This document shows positions 1-6,251 of a stretch of 7,623 nucleotides of DNA, in pieces (the first letter of the stretch is position 1; every line of letters begins with the position of its first letter). This DNA comes from Methanobacteriota archaeon. GTDB lineage: Archaea > Halobacteriota > Bog-38 > Methanoflorentales > Methanoflorentaceae. The notes beneath the pieces are model-generated. The model was given only the letters and a program-made list of their open reading frames with translations, was not told the origin of the DNA and searched no databases. The stretch lies in assembly GCA_028679495.1 (NCBI GenBank), contig JAJRBK010000043.1:1-7623 (forward strand). Reading direction: 5' to 3'. The position numbers and the translations under genes were made by a program.

Positions 1-1453
1 GCTGCTCGATTACCGCGTGTATCTGCTCTCTTAGCTCATCATCAAGTCGCCGAGCTATGCCATCGAGCGTGATGGTATCCGCCATCGACAGTATCACCTC
101 GGGAGCGCCCTTCACGTACACGGCGTCATTAAGCGTCGCCATGTACCCCCGTTCAGGATCGAAGGGGAGTTCATCGCGCCGTGGATGCGCGTGTTCCAGC
201 TCGCCTTTATTGATGCCCGCTTTTTTTGCCGCCACGACGAGCGCCGCCTCAGTCGGATCGCCTGCAATGCCGTTGGTGCGAAGCTGCGCGTCGCTCGCGT
301 AGACGAGCGCGGTGAGCAGTCGGGTGACGCCCGGATCAGCGCGCGCATCGCGTCCGTCGCTCTCCCAGCGGATCTCACCGGTCGGCGCATAACCCGCACC
401 GGTCACCCTGACGAGAGAGCCTACCCACAGCTTCTCAACGCTCATCTCGTTGAGCGTTAGGGTCCCTGTCTTGTCTGAAAGGATGATGTCAGTCGCGCCG
501 AGCGCCTCGACTGCAGGAAGACGCCGCACGATCGCGTGCTCTCTGACCATAGTGCGTACGCCCATCGTCAGTACGATTGTGGTAACGGCAGGAAGACCCT
601 CAGGGATGGCGGAGACTGCCTGACTGACCGCGATAAAGAACATGGTGACGATGGACTCGCCTCGTACTGTTCCGGTGACAAAGATGATCGCGCTTACTAC
701 GAGCACCAAAACGCCGATCCACACGCTCAGTCTCCCCAAGTCCTTCTGTAAGGGGGTCTCAGGCCGCGCGGAGGTCTGCACCGACGCCGCTATTTTACCA
801 AATTCTGTCTCAGACCCGGTGCGCACCACGACGGCTTCTCCCCGCCCCTCAGTTATAGTCGTCCCAGCGTACACCATGTTGGGCGTGTGCGTCGCTGTGC
901 GCTTATCCACCGTCACCGATTCACCTGTGAGCATCGACTCATCAGCCTTCAGTGACCGGACGAGGAGCAAGCGGGCGTCTGCGGGAACACGATCACCTGC
1001 GTCGAGCATGAGAATATCGCCAGGGATTATCGAGCGCGCATCGATCGCCTCTTCCGTGCCATCTCGGCGAACGGTGCTCTTAAGCGCTGTGAGTTCCTTG
1101 AGCGTCGCGAGCACGTTTTCTGCTTTATTTTCCTGCGTGTATCCAATAATCGCATTCGCAATGACAATAATGAGGATTATGGCCGCGTCAATAACAGACG
1201 CCACCGCGAAGCTGATGACGCTCGCTATGAGCAGGATGTAGATCAACGGGCTGTTGAACTGTCTCAGAAAGACGAGCAGCCTCGACGGACGTGGCTCCTC
1301 AGGCAGTGAGTTGGGGCCGACGAAGCGCAACCTACGTTCAGCTTCGCTGGTGGCAAGTCCCCCACTGTCAGACTGTAGCAACGTAAGCGCTTCATCGACA
1401 GAAGTCTCCTGCCAATCCTGGGCCTTTAAATCATCAGTTGCGTCAAACGCCAT
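1..1453 (-). CDS. P-type cation-transporting ATPase, probably Ca2+ (P-IIA), N-terminal 484 residues; runs off the left edge
   Basis: Integral membrane pump that would use ATP to move a cation across the cytoplasmic membrane. The frame is open from ATG 1453 to the window edge. Seen in order: an N-terminal cation-ATPase domain (about residues 10-75), M1-M2 hydrophobic segments (about 65-105), the actuator-domain TGES at 176-179, M3-M4 (about 235-300) with VSAIPEGLP (PEGLP 284-288), the phosphorylation motif DKTGTLT with catalytic Asp327, then nucleotide-domain motifs GDPTEA (398-403) and KGAPE (448-452). The M4 pattern VxAIPEGLP matches the Ca2+ site of SERCA/PacL-type pumps. Family knowledge puts the remaining ion ligands in M5-M6 and M8, which lie outside the window, so the ion is inferred. 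Family proteins have roughly 850-950 residues, so about half is present. The start is preceded by a GGATGA ribosome binding-like sequence. The small Sm-like gene lies 176 bases upstream on the same strand; co-transcription is possible but not shown. Confidence 0.95.
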   Translation of the reverse strand, partial: MAFDATDDLKAQDWQETSVDEALTLLQSDSGGLATSEAERRLRFVGPNSLPEEPRPSRLLVFLRQFNSPLIYILLIASVISFAVASVIDAAIILIIVIANAIIGYTQENKAENVLATLKELTALKSTVRRDGTEEAIDARSIIPGDILMLDAGDRVPADARLLLVRSLKADESMLTGESVTVDKRTATHTPNMVYAGTTITEGRGEAVVVRTGSETEFGKIAASVQTSARPETPLQKDLGRLSVWIGVLVLVVSAIIFVTGTVRGESIVTMFFIAVSQAVSAIPEGLPAVTTIVLTMGVRTMVREHAIVRRLPAVEALGATDIILSDKTGTLTLNEMSVEKLWVGSLVRVTGAGYAPTGEIRWESDGRDARADPGVTRLLTALVYASDAQLRTNGIAGDPTEAALVVAAKKAGINKGELEHAHPRRDELPFDPERGYMATLNDAVYVKGAPEVILSMADTITLDGIARRLDDELREQIHAVIEQ

Positions 1454-1549
1454 GGCTCATCCTATCAGGTACTCATCGTGTATTAGGCACATTCGCTTAC
1501 GCTAGTATCTCACCGAAACAGACGGTGCGTTCATTTTCGCTCCGCTTGT

Positions 1550-1592
1550 TCGTGCGAGGTAACAATTTTTCGCACGAGCGCGATACCGCGCT
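1550..1592. repeat. Two adjacent inverted repeats between the small gene and the ATPase gene
   Basis: An 8-base perfect inverted repeat (TCGTGCGA at 1550-1557, TCGCACGA at 1570-1577, 12-base spacer) is followed directly by a 6-base repeat (AGCGCG 1577-1582, CGCGCT 1587-1592, 4-base loop). They lie in the 176-base gap between two minus-strand genes. They could form RNA hairpins that end or process the upstream transcript, or be a protein-binding site for the ATPase gene. No T-tract follows on the minus strand, so a simple intrinsic terminator is not supported. Confidence 0.5.
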
Positions 1593-1629
1593 GACGGTTG
1601 CGGCTCGTTGTTGCCGATACATGCTGTTG

Positions 1630-1809
1630 TCAGCGCTCTAAAACGTGCACGGCAAAAACAGAGTTAAAGGGGATGAACGTTGGGCCCGCTTCAGCATCAT
1701 TCACTATTAACCCAACCGAATCGACATCAACAAGCGCGCCTTCCCACGTAACCTCTGCTCGGGTGCTTCTAACTCGGACACGTTTTCCAATTCTGGTCTT
1801 TAGCCACAT
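1630..1809 (-). CDS. Small 59-residue protein, possible Sm-like beta-barrel fold
   Basis: The complete short frame runs from ATG 1809 to TGA at 1630-1632. It has a strong ribosome binding site (GGGAGGT, seven bases before the ATG) and an AT-rich promoter-like box upstream, which together make it a convincing gene despite its size. The protein is basic at the N-terminus (WLKTRIGKRVRVRS). It then alternates short strand-like segments: TWEGALVDVD, GLIVNDAEAG, TFIPFNSVFAVHVLE. This spacing, with a Gly in the second strand followed by an acidic turn and a final FIPFxSVxxV strand, resembles LSm/Hfq-like small barrels. That is a fold guess from pattern only. It has no signal peptide or membrane segment. 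It sits upstream of the ATPase gene on the same strand. An RNA- or nucleic-acid-binding role would fit the fold but is not shown. Confidence 0.8.
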   Translation of the reverse strand: MWLKTRIGKRVRVRSTRAEVTWEGALVDVDSVGLIVNDAEAGPTFIPFNSVFAVHVLER

Positions 1810-1816
1810 ATCGTGT

Positions 1817-1823
1817 ACCTCCC
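1817..1823 (-). promoter_or_regulatory. Ribosome binding site of the 59-residue gene
   Basis: On the minus strand GGGAGGT lies seven bases before ATG 1809, a near-ideal Shine-Dalgarno match. It is the main reason for accepting this very short frame as a gene. Confidence 0.75.
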
Positions 1824-1843
1824 TTTGACACGTGCGTTGGGTC

Positions 1844-1853
1844 TAATATAAAG
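1844..1853 (-). promoter_or_regulatory. Candidate archaeal TATA box for the 59-residue gene
   Basis: Minus-strand CTTTATATTA is centred about 40 bases before ATG 1809. That would place transcription start near 1820-1825, just before the ribosome binding site. A second AT-rich run, CTTAAATAG on the minus strand (CTATTTAAG on the plus strand), sits at 1863-1871 and might serve the divergent plus-strand gene with a long leader. GTGCT (1853-1857) and AGCAC (1870-1874) form a short inverted repeat between the two boxes. The rest of the 1810-1985 divergent region shows only a direct repeat of CGGTA near 1930-1943. Confidence 0.5.
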
Positions 1854-1974
1854 TGCTATGCTCTATTTAAGCACCATCTCGCGCGCTTTGGTGAAGATAC
1901 ACGGCCAAGCAATGGGGGGTGCGGCGTACACGGTAATACGGTAGGATGTGTATTCCCTCTTTGCACAAGCATCT

Positions 1975-1980
1975 GGAGGA
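1975..1980 (+). promoter_or_regulatory. Ribosome binding site of the M24 family gene
   Basis: GGAGGA lies five bases before ATG 1986 and fixes that start. No clear TATA box is visible at the usual distance upstream. Confidence 0.8.
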
Positions 1981-1985
1981 CACAT

Positions 1986-3119
1986 ATGGTTGACTACTTC
2001 AAAAGAAAAAGGCAGATTCAACAACTCATGGAAGCAAAAGGCGTCGATGCGATGCTCATTGCCGGCGTGGAAAACTATTACTACATCACCGGTGACTACC
2101 GCCGGCAGGCCCGGATGCTATTCTATCGTGACGCCGACCCGACGATCATCGTGTTTCAGCCCGAGGTGGAACAGGTGCGCGCCCACACGTGGGTTGACGA
2201 CGTGCGCGGCTGGAGCAGCGTCAACGAGCTCATGCGGCACTTTCACGGTTCAATACGCGCGCACGACCTGCAGAAGGCCACAGTGGGTTTCGACACGCAT
2301 ACGGCGCCCGGATTTGAGGTGTACCGGTTTCGGAAGCTGAATCCGGACATCACCATGACGGAAAACGACGACGTCATGCTCGAACTTCGTATGGTAAAGT
2401 CCGCTGAGGAGATCGAGCGGATGAAAAAGGCGGCACGCGTCGCAGAGACGGGTATGGAAGCCGCAGCACGTGCGCTTGTTGCTGGCACAACGGAAAATGA
2501 TATCGCGGCAGCAGCAGAATACGCCATGCGCAAGGCGGGCTCGGAGCGTCTGGGGGCGATCACCTTTGTGAACTCGGGGGAAAACTCGCTGCATTTGCAC
2601 GGCTTTGTCTCACATCGTCCCGTGGAAAGCGGCGACCCGGTCATCGTTGACCTGCATCCTGTGACTGACGTCTATGCATGCGACATGGCGCGCACTTTCG
2701 TCTGCAGGCGCGTGGCGTCGGGGATTGCGGTTACATCGGCGGGCACTGATTTTGTGAAGCTCGCTGATGCCTACGATGAGGCACAGCAGGGCGTAATAGC
2801 AGCGGTGAAGCCTGGATGGAAGGTCAAGGAGGTCACGCAGTTTATGGCAGAATCAATAGGGAAAACCGAATTTGGTGAGTATGTTGTTCCCGGGTACATC
2901 CATGGCGTCGGCTTGGAGTTCGAGGAATACCCGCATCCAAGCCATTATCCCCAGCACGGTGAGATCGTGCTTAAGCCGAACATGACGATGAGTATCGGAC
3001 ACGCAGTCCTCGCCGTTCCGGGAATTGGCGGGTACCGGAGGGAGGACGTCGTCCGTATCACTGAAAGCGGGTGCGAGGTGCTCACCCCCGGACATAATCT
3101 TCCTGAGATCGTGTCGTAG
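1986..3119 (+). CDS. M24 family metallopeptidase-like protein (Xaa-Pro aminopeptidase/prolidase relative) with altered active site
   Basis: 377 residues, the usual length of an archaeal prolidase. The N-terminal creatinase-like domain covers about 1-135 and the C-terminal pita-bread catalytic domain about 140-370. Family members bind two metal ions and hydrolyse bonds involving proline, normally in the cytoplasm. Expected residues that are present: His205 (in SLHLHG), Asp222 and Asp233 (VDLHP ... ACDMART, spaced 11), His306 (IHGVGLE) and Glu353 (YRREDVV). Three positions deviate from E. coli PepP and Pyrococcus prolidase. The His four residues before the ligand His is Pro302, the His seven residues after it is Glu313, and the metal-ligand Glu of the usual TxEPG is Gly338 or His339 (MSIGHAV). 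The fold assignment is firm, but the activity is uncertain: it may be a peptidase with changed metal use or a non-peptidase member such as a creatinase-like hydrolase. There is no signal peptide. It appears to be transcribed alone, converging on the nitroreductase gene. Confidence 0.9.
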   Translation: MVDYFKRKRQIQQLMEAKGVDAMLIAGVENYYYITGDYRRQARMLFYRDADPTIIVFQPEVEQVRAHTWVDDVRGWSSVNELMRHFHGSIRAHDLQKATVGFDTHTAPGFEVYRFRKLNPDITMTENDDVMLELRMVKSAEEIERMKKAARVAETGMEAAARALVAGTTENDIAAAAEYAMRKAGSERLGAITFVNSGENSLHLHGFVSHRPVESGDPVIVDLHPVTDVYACDMARTFVCRRVASGIAVTSAGTDFVKLADAYDEAQQGVIAAVKPGWKVKEVTQFMAESIGKTEFGEYVVPGYIHGVGLEFEEYPHPSHYPQHGEIVLKPNMTMSIGHAVLAVPGIGGYRREDVVRITESGCEVLTPGHNLPEIVS

Positions 3120-3120
3120 C

Positions 3121-3169
3121 GCTGAGCAGGCCCCTGCCCTCTGTTTTCGCCCTCAGCAGGAGGAGGGCG
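3121..3169. terminator. Hairpin-forming sequence between convergent genes, possible transcription end
   Basis: Starting two bases after the M24 stop codon, GCTGAG (3121-3126) can pair with CTCAGC (3152-3157). Alternatively CGCCCTC (3148-3154) pairs with GAGGGCG (3163-3169), a 7-base stem. The two pairings exclude one another. The region lies between two converging genes, so a transcription end here is likely, but no strong T-tract follows either hairpin and the call is tentative. Confidence 0.4.
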
Positions 3170-3212
3170 TAGCCGCATACGGTGAGACAATCAACCCCAG
3201 CAGAAATCACGA

Positions 3213-3914
3213 TCACGAGATGTGGCCGATCGGAATAACGTATAACGGTTGATGATCACCAGGGATTCCAAGCGCTGCTTGCACGCGTGCATCATCAAAC
3301 GCACCGATTGGCACGGCTCCCAGCCCGAGCGCTGCGCATTCAAGCAGCACGTTTTGCGCCGCATGGCCCGCCTCGAGATGGACATAACGCTCTGCACGGT
3401 CCCCATACTTGGCTGCAGTCCGCTCGTACACTCCGGTGATCACGAGCACAAGGGGAGCCGTTCTGACGGCGCTTTGGCCTAACGCCGCCTTCGTGAGGTT
3501 TTCCTGCACGTTCGTGGATGTGATTCTCCCGAGGCTATGGTTCTGCGTATTATAGTGGTATACGCCGGTCGCGTTGACCGCATAGACGTCGAGTGGGTAG
3601 AGCGCGCCCGCAGATGGTGCAGTTCTAAACCCTTGCGCGTTGGTCACCCCCTGTGCAGCCCATAGCAGCTGCGAGAGCTCTCCCAGCGAAATAGCGGCAT
3701 CAGTGTATTCGCGCACCGACCGCCGGTTCTGGAGCGCCTCTTCTACGGATACGTTTCCTTTTAAGACGGGCTTAGGGAGCGCTACGACCTCGACCGCAGC
3801 GCTTCTTGATAAGGGCATGAACACGGGCTCGCTCTCATGTGGCAGGATTGCCCACGTTACAAGCGTCGAAGCGATTATTATGAAGACAAGGATAGCGACC
3901 ACTGCTCTTCTCAT
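3213..3914 (-). CDS. Membrane-anchored SagB/ThcOx-type nitroreductase-family flavoprotein
   Basis: 233 residues from ATG 3914. An N-terminal hydrophobic helix (about residues 4-24) follows MRR, so positive-inside logic places the rest outside the membrane. The catalytic part has the SagB-type nitroreductase signatures: RRSVREY (64-70), the LLWAAQGVT segment followed by PSAGALYP (100-107), EAGHAAQNVLL (181-191), GLGAVPIG (197-204) and a C-terminal PIGH. Family members bind FMN; SagB and McbC relatives oxidise azolines in modified peptides, but many archaeal and bacterial members are free-standing with unknown substrates. No YcaO cyclase or precursor peptide gene is visible here, so an azoline role is not supported. 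GTG 3926 in the same frame is an alternative start, but ATG 3914 has GAGGG five bases upstream. The gene has its own TATA-like box and is divergent from the next plus-strand gene. Confidence 0.88.
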   Translation of the reverse strand: MRRAVVAILVFIIIASTLVTWAILPHESEPVFMPLSRSAAVEVVALPKPVLKGNVSVEEALQNRRSVREYTDAAISLGELSQLLWAAQGVTNAQGFRTAPSAGALYPLDVYAVNATGVYHYNTQNHSLGRITSTNVQENLTKAALGQSAVRTAPLVLVITGVYERTAAKYGDRAERYVHLEAGHAAQNVLLECAALGLGAVPIGAFDDARVQAALGIPGDHQPLYVIPIGHIS

Positions 3915-3919
3915 AGCGT

Positions 3920-3924
3920 CCCTC
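3920..3924 (-). promoter_or_regulatory. Ribosome binding site deciding the nitroreductase start
   Basis: Minus-strand GAGGG lies five bases before ATG 3914. The upstream in-frame GTG at 3926 would overlap this site and has no comparable sequence before it, so the ATG is preferred. Confidence 0.6.
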
Positions 3925-3950
3925 ACACGTCAAGTCTCTTATTTAGTGAG

Positions 3951-3962
3951 CCCTTATATTTT
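3951..3962 (-). promoter_or_regulatory. Candidate archaeal TATA box for the nitroreductase gene
   Basis: Minus-strand AAAATATAAGGG is centred about 42 bases before ATG 3914, predicting transcription start near 3930 and a leader of about 15 bases. A second AT-rich run (CTAAATAAG on the minus strand, 3939-3947) is closer and would give a leaderless transcript. Confidence 0.55.
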
Positions 3963-4032
3963 GTTTGAGGTGCTTGTTGATGATACAACAGTCGACGCGC
4001 TCCCAACGTGGCTCCTTTCGCCCCATCTAGGC

Positions 4033-4048
4033 GTGAAGCGTGCTTCAC
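4033..4048. promoter_or_regulatory. 16-base dyad in the divergent region, possible operator
   Basis: GTGAAGC and GCTTCAC form a perfect 7-base inverted repeat around a 2-base centre. The two-base loop is too short for an RNA hairpin closing on all seven pairs, so a dimeric regulator site is the better reading. It sits between the divergent promoters of the nitroreductase gene and the 106-residue gene. The rest of the 3963-4190 stretch shows no credible gene on either strand. Confidence 0.35.
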
Positions 4049-4190
4049 AGGATTCGATTTACTTCTGTTCAGCGAACGGCCACGTGCACAGACTATACCG
4101 GCAGCTAGGAGGCGCCGGGACATTCATCACTCGTAAAGGTCGGCTCGCAGAAAGGTGGTGGCACTCTTTAGTTTCGTCCCCCTCACACAT

Positions 4191-4200
4191 AACCTTTAAT
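4191..4200 (+). promoter_or_regulatory. Candidate TATA box for the 106-residue gene
   Basis: AACCTTTAAT lies about 32 bases before ATG 4229, which predicts a very short leader. No ribosome binding site is visible before this ATG, consistent with near-leaderless translation. Confidence 0.45.
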
Positions 4201-4228
4201 CGTGTGCTCGCTATCACTGTAGTGGCAC

Positions 4229-4549
4229 ATGAAACAGGCGTATAACGGCATTGTCTACGACACCGAAAGGGCACTCCTGCTTGCTCGAAATGAGCACATG
4301 TTTTGCATCGAATCGATGGCGCAAGGCAGCACGGACGTTGACCTCTATCGCACGCATGATGGATTATACTTCACCTACACAGTGACAATGTCTATCTTCG
4401 GTGAGCAGTTATCGAATCCGGAGCTTGCTCCCCTCAGCCCGCACGAGGCGATCGCCGTATATAACGAGATGACTGATCGACGCCTCGACTTTGCCGACGC
4501 ATTTCCGACCTGCACGGAGGCAGCGAGGGACGCTTTTTTCACGCTGTGA
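4229..4549 (+). CDS. Conserved-looking 106-residue protein of unknown function
   Basis: Soluble and acidic, without a signal peptide or membrane segment. The order of its elements, YNGIVYDTERA near the N-terminus, then DLYRTHDGLYFTYT (about 38-51), then LSPHEAIAVYNEM (about 69-81), recalls a widespread group of small uncharacterised prokaryotic proteins with a YDTEkA...LYRT..G.wF...LspeEA layout. That resemblance is from memory of the pattern and gives no function. Two Cys (26 and 95) are spread out and do not suggest a metal site. The gene has its own TATA-like box and is followed directly by a hairpin-forming sequence, so it is probably monocistronic. It stands between the nitroreductase and histidine kinase genes without an evident link to either. 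Confidence 0.75.
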   Translation: MKQAYNGIVYDTERALLLARNEHMFCIESMAQGSTDVDLYRTHDGLYFTYTVTMSIFGEQLSNPELAPLSPHEAIAVYNEMTDRRLDFADAFPTCTEAARDAFFTL

Positions 4550-4574
4550 CATACGGTGCACGCGCGCACGTATG
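4550..4574 (+). terminator. Bulged hairpin immediately after the 106-residue gene
   Basis: CATAC (4550-4554) pairs with GTATG (4570-4574) and GTGC (4556-4559) with GCAC (4566-4569). One G is bulged and the 6-base loop is ACGCGC. It begins at the base after the TGA stop. It could protect or end the transcript; no T-tract follows. The remaining bases up to the histidine kinase promoter (4575-4718) contain a second weak AT-rich box near 4661-4667 (CTATAAA) and no gene. Confidence 0.4.
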
Positions 4575-4718
4575 ATCAAAGGTCTGCTGAAACAATGACG
4601 CCTGTGTGCTTGCGCACCTGCTTGCTCTTGATATACATGCGGCTGGGACGAAGACGCAATACTATAAACGTAGCACAAAGCACCGTGGGTTCAGTTTATC
4701 GTGCTCGGTAATCAAAGC

Positions 4719-4731
4719 GTTATATATAATG
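4719..4731 (+). promoter_or_regulatory. Strong TATA box of the histidine kinase gene
   Basis: GTTATATATAATG is the clearest archaeal TATA box in the window. It predicts transcription start near 4750 and a leader of about 25 bases before ATG 4776. An 8-base palindrome GGACGTCC (4763-4770) falls in that leader. The box lies inside the upstream extension of the reading frame, which argues against translation from GTG 4701. Confidence 0.65.
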
Positions 4732-4775
4732 AACATGAGACCCCCACTATAGCGTCTGCACGGGACGTCCGCACC

Positions 4776-6251
4776 ATGACCACCGAAACCCCTTTTGATA
4801 CACCCTCGCATGCCCTCCTTTTAACGCTTCTTAATGCTTTTCCTGGAGATGTCACGCTGATCGATGTGGATGGCACCATCCTTGTGACCAACGAGGCGGG
4901 GGCCCATATAATAAGTTCTACCGTCGCCGAAAGCGTCGGGATCAACTTCTTTGACACTCATCCGCCCTCACATGCGCAACTGCATCGTCAATGGATCGCT
5001 GAGGTGGTGCGGTCGAAAAAGCCGGTCCATGTGGAAACAGAGCGTATAGGACGGCGGCTTCGCGAGTCATTTTACCCTATTACCGACCAGGGGGTCGTCA
5101 TCCAAGTCCTCGCCGTCAGCTATGACGTGACACGCGAGGTGCAGGCTGAGCACGAGCGCTCGCGCTTGACAGAAACTGCGGCGCAACAGATGCGTATTCT
5201 TGATGGCATTCTCTCATCCTCTCCTGAGCACATCTATATCTATGACCGTGAGATGCGCTACCGCTTCGCAAGCAAGTCGGCACTCGCAACGTTGGGGTTA
5301 AAGAAGAGTGAGCTCATCGGCAAGACGTGGCGGGAGCTGAATTTCTCGCGCGAACACATGGGGCCCCTTGAGGTCAACGTGCAGCGCGTCTTCGGCACCG
5401 GCACGTCCATGCAAGGCGAGATGGTGTGGCCTTCTACTGGTGGTGAGCGCGTTTACGAGTATGTGCTCTCGCCGATTTATAACCTCGAAGGCGAGGTTGA
5501 TGCAGTTATCTCAGCAACACGGGATATCACCGAGCGCAAGCGTGTGGAAGCAGCGCTCAAGGACGCAGAACGCTTAGCAGGCATTGGTGAGACCACCACT
5601 ATGATCGGTCATGATCTTCGCAATCCCTTACAAGCCCTGCAGTACACCCTCGAACTTGAACGAATATACTTTAACGCCATGTCTGCCGATGCGAAAGCAG
5701 ACCCCCGCATCGCCAAGGCCACTCAACTCTTTTCTAATATGGAACAGCAGATCCAGTACATGGATAAGATCGTCTCTGACCTGCAGGATTACGCCCGTCC
5801 TTTGAAACTTGAAGCTGAGGAGACGCGTATCGCAGCGCTCATCGATACCACGCTTTCAGTGCTGACGATCCCTAAATCGATCAGCGTGCACGTCGACGTT
5901 CCCACACCCATAACAGCAACAGTCGATCCATACCTAATGCAGCGCGTGTTAGCGAACCTCGTCTTAAACGCCGTGCAGGCGATGCCGCACGGAGGGGAGC
6001 TTGCCATCCGAGCGTTAATGGAAGGTGACGCGGTAACCCTCACTGTGCGCGATACCGGACAGGGCGTTCCTTACGAGATGAAGGATAAGCTCTTCTCACC
6101 GCTTACCACTGGCAAGGCCAAAGGAACAGGGCTGGGGCTCGCAGTGGTCAAACGGATCGTTGAGGCGCATAACGGGACGATCACCTTTGAGAGCGAGGAT
6201 GAGAAAGGGACGACGTTTATGGTGACGGTGCCTGCCTCCAGGGCCGCGTGA
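4776..6251 (+). CDS. Soluble PAS-PAS sensor histidine kinase
   Basis: 491 residues from ATG 4776. Two PAS-like sensor domains occupy about residues 8-122 and 139-255; the second ends in the typical ISATRDITERKR sequence and leads through a helical linker into the kinase core. The HisKA H-box is MIGHDLRNPL with phosphoacceptor His279. The ATPase domain shows the N-box NLVLNAVQAM (Asn398), G1 DTGQGVP (426-432), an F-box-like LFSPLTTGK and G2 GTGLGL (450-455), so all catalytic elements are present. No membrane segment or HAMP domain is seen, so it should sense a cytoplasmic signal, perhaps through a PAS-bound ligand. No PAS haem or flavin signature is evident. It would autophosphorylate and pass phosphate to a receiver protein, but no response regulator gene is in the window. 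The frame extends upstream to GTG 4701, but that 25-codon extension contains the TATA box and has no ribosome binding site. Confidence 0.92.
   Translation: MTTETPFDTPSHALLLTLLNAFPGDVTLIDVDGTILVTNEAGAHIISSTVAESVGINFFDTHPPSHAQLHRQWIAEVVRSKKPVHVETERIGRRLRESFYPITDQGVVIQVLAVSYDVTREVQAEHERSRLTETAAQQMRILDGILSSSPEHIYIYDREMRYRFASKSALATLGLKKSELIGKTWRELNFSREHMGPLEVNVQRVFGTGTSMQGEMVWPSTGGERVYEYVLSPIYNLEGEVDAVISATRDITERKRVEAALKDAERLAGIGETTTMIGHDLRNPLQALQYTLELERIYFNAMSADAKADPRIAKATQLFSNMEQQIQYMDKIVSDLQDYARPLKLEAEETRIAALIDTTLSVLTIPKSISVHVDVPTPITATVDPYLMQRVLANLVLNAVQAMPHGGELAIRALMEGDAVTLTVRDTGQGVPYEMKDKLFSPLTTGKAKGTGLGLAVVKRIVEAHNGTITFESEDEKGTTFMVTVPASRAA

Noticed and set aside
642..1241. 199-residue plus-strand open frame
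   Set aside because: It lies antisense to the P-type ATPase gene, whose TGES and M1-M4 motifs are on the minus strand here; its own composition is Ser/Thr/Val-rich with no domain.
1471..1483. CCTAATACA on the minus strand as a TATA box for the ATPase gene
   Set aside because: It is a weak match and its spacing would give a leaderless message although a ribosome binding-like sequence is present; not strong enough to list.
1497..1622. 41-residue minus-strand frame between the small gene and the ATPase gene
   Set aside because: No ribosome binding site, it overlaps the inverted repeats, and the sequence does not look like a folded protein.
3213..3914. Azol(in)e RiPP biosynthesis cluster around the SagB-type protein
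   Set aside because: No YcaO cyclase, protease or Cys/Ser/Thr-rich precursor peptide is nearby.
3915..3926. Nitroreductase start at GTG 3926
   Set aside because: The GAGGG ribosome binding site fits ATG 3914 and lies inside the longer version.
3640..4245. 201-residue plus-strand open frame
   Set aside because: It is antisense to the SagB-type nitroreductase in its first half and crosses the divergent promoter region in its second half; there is no recognisable domain or start signal.
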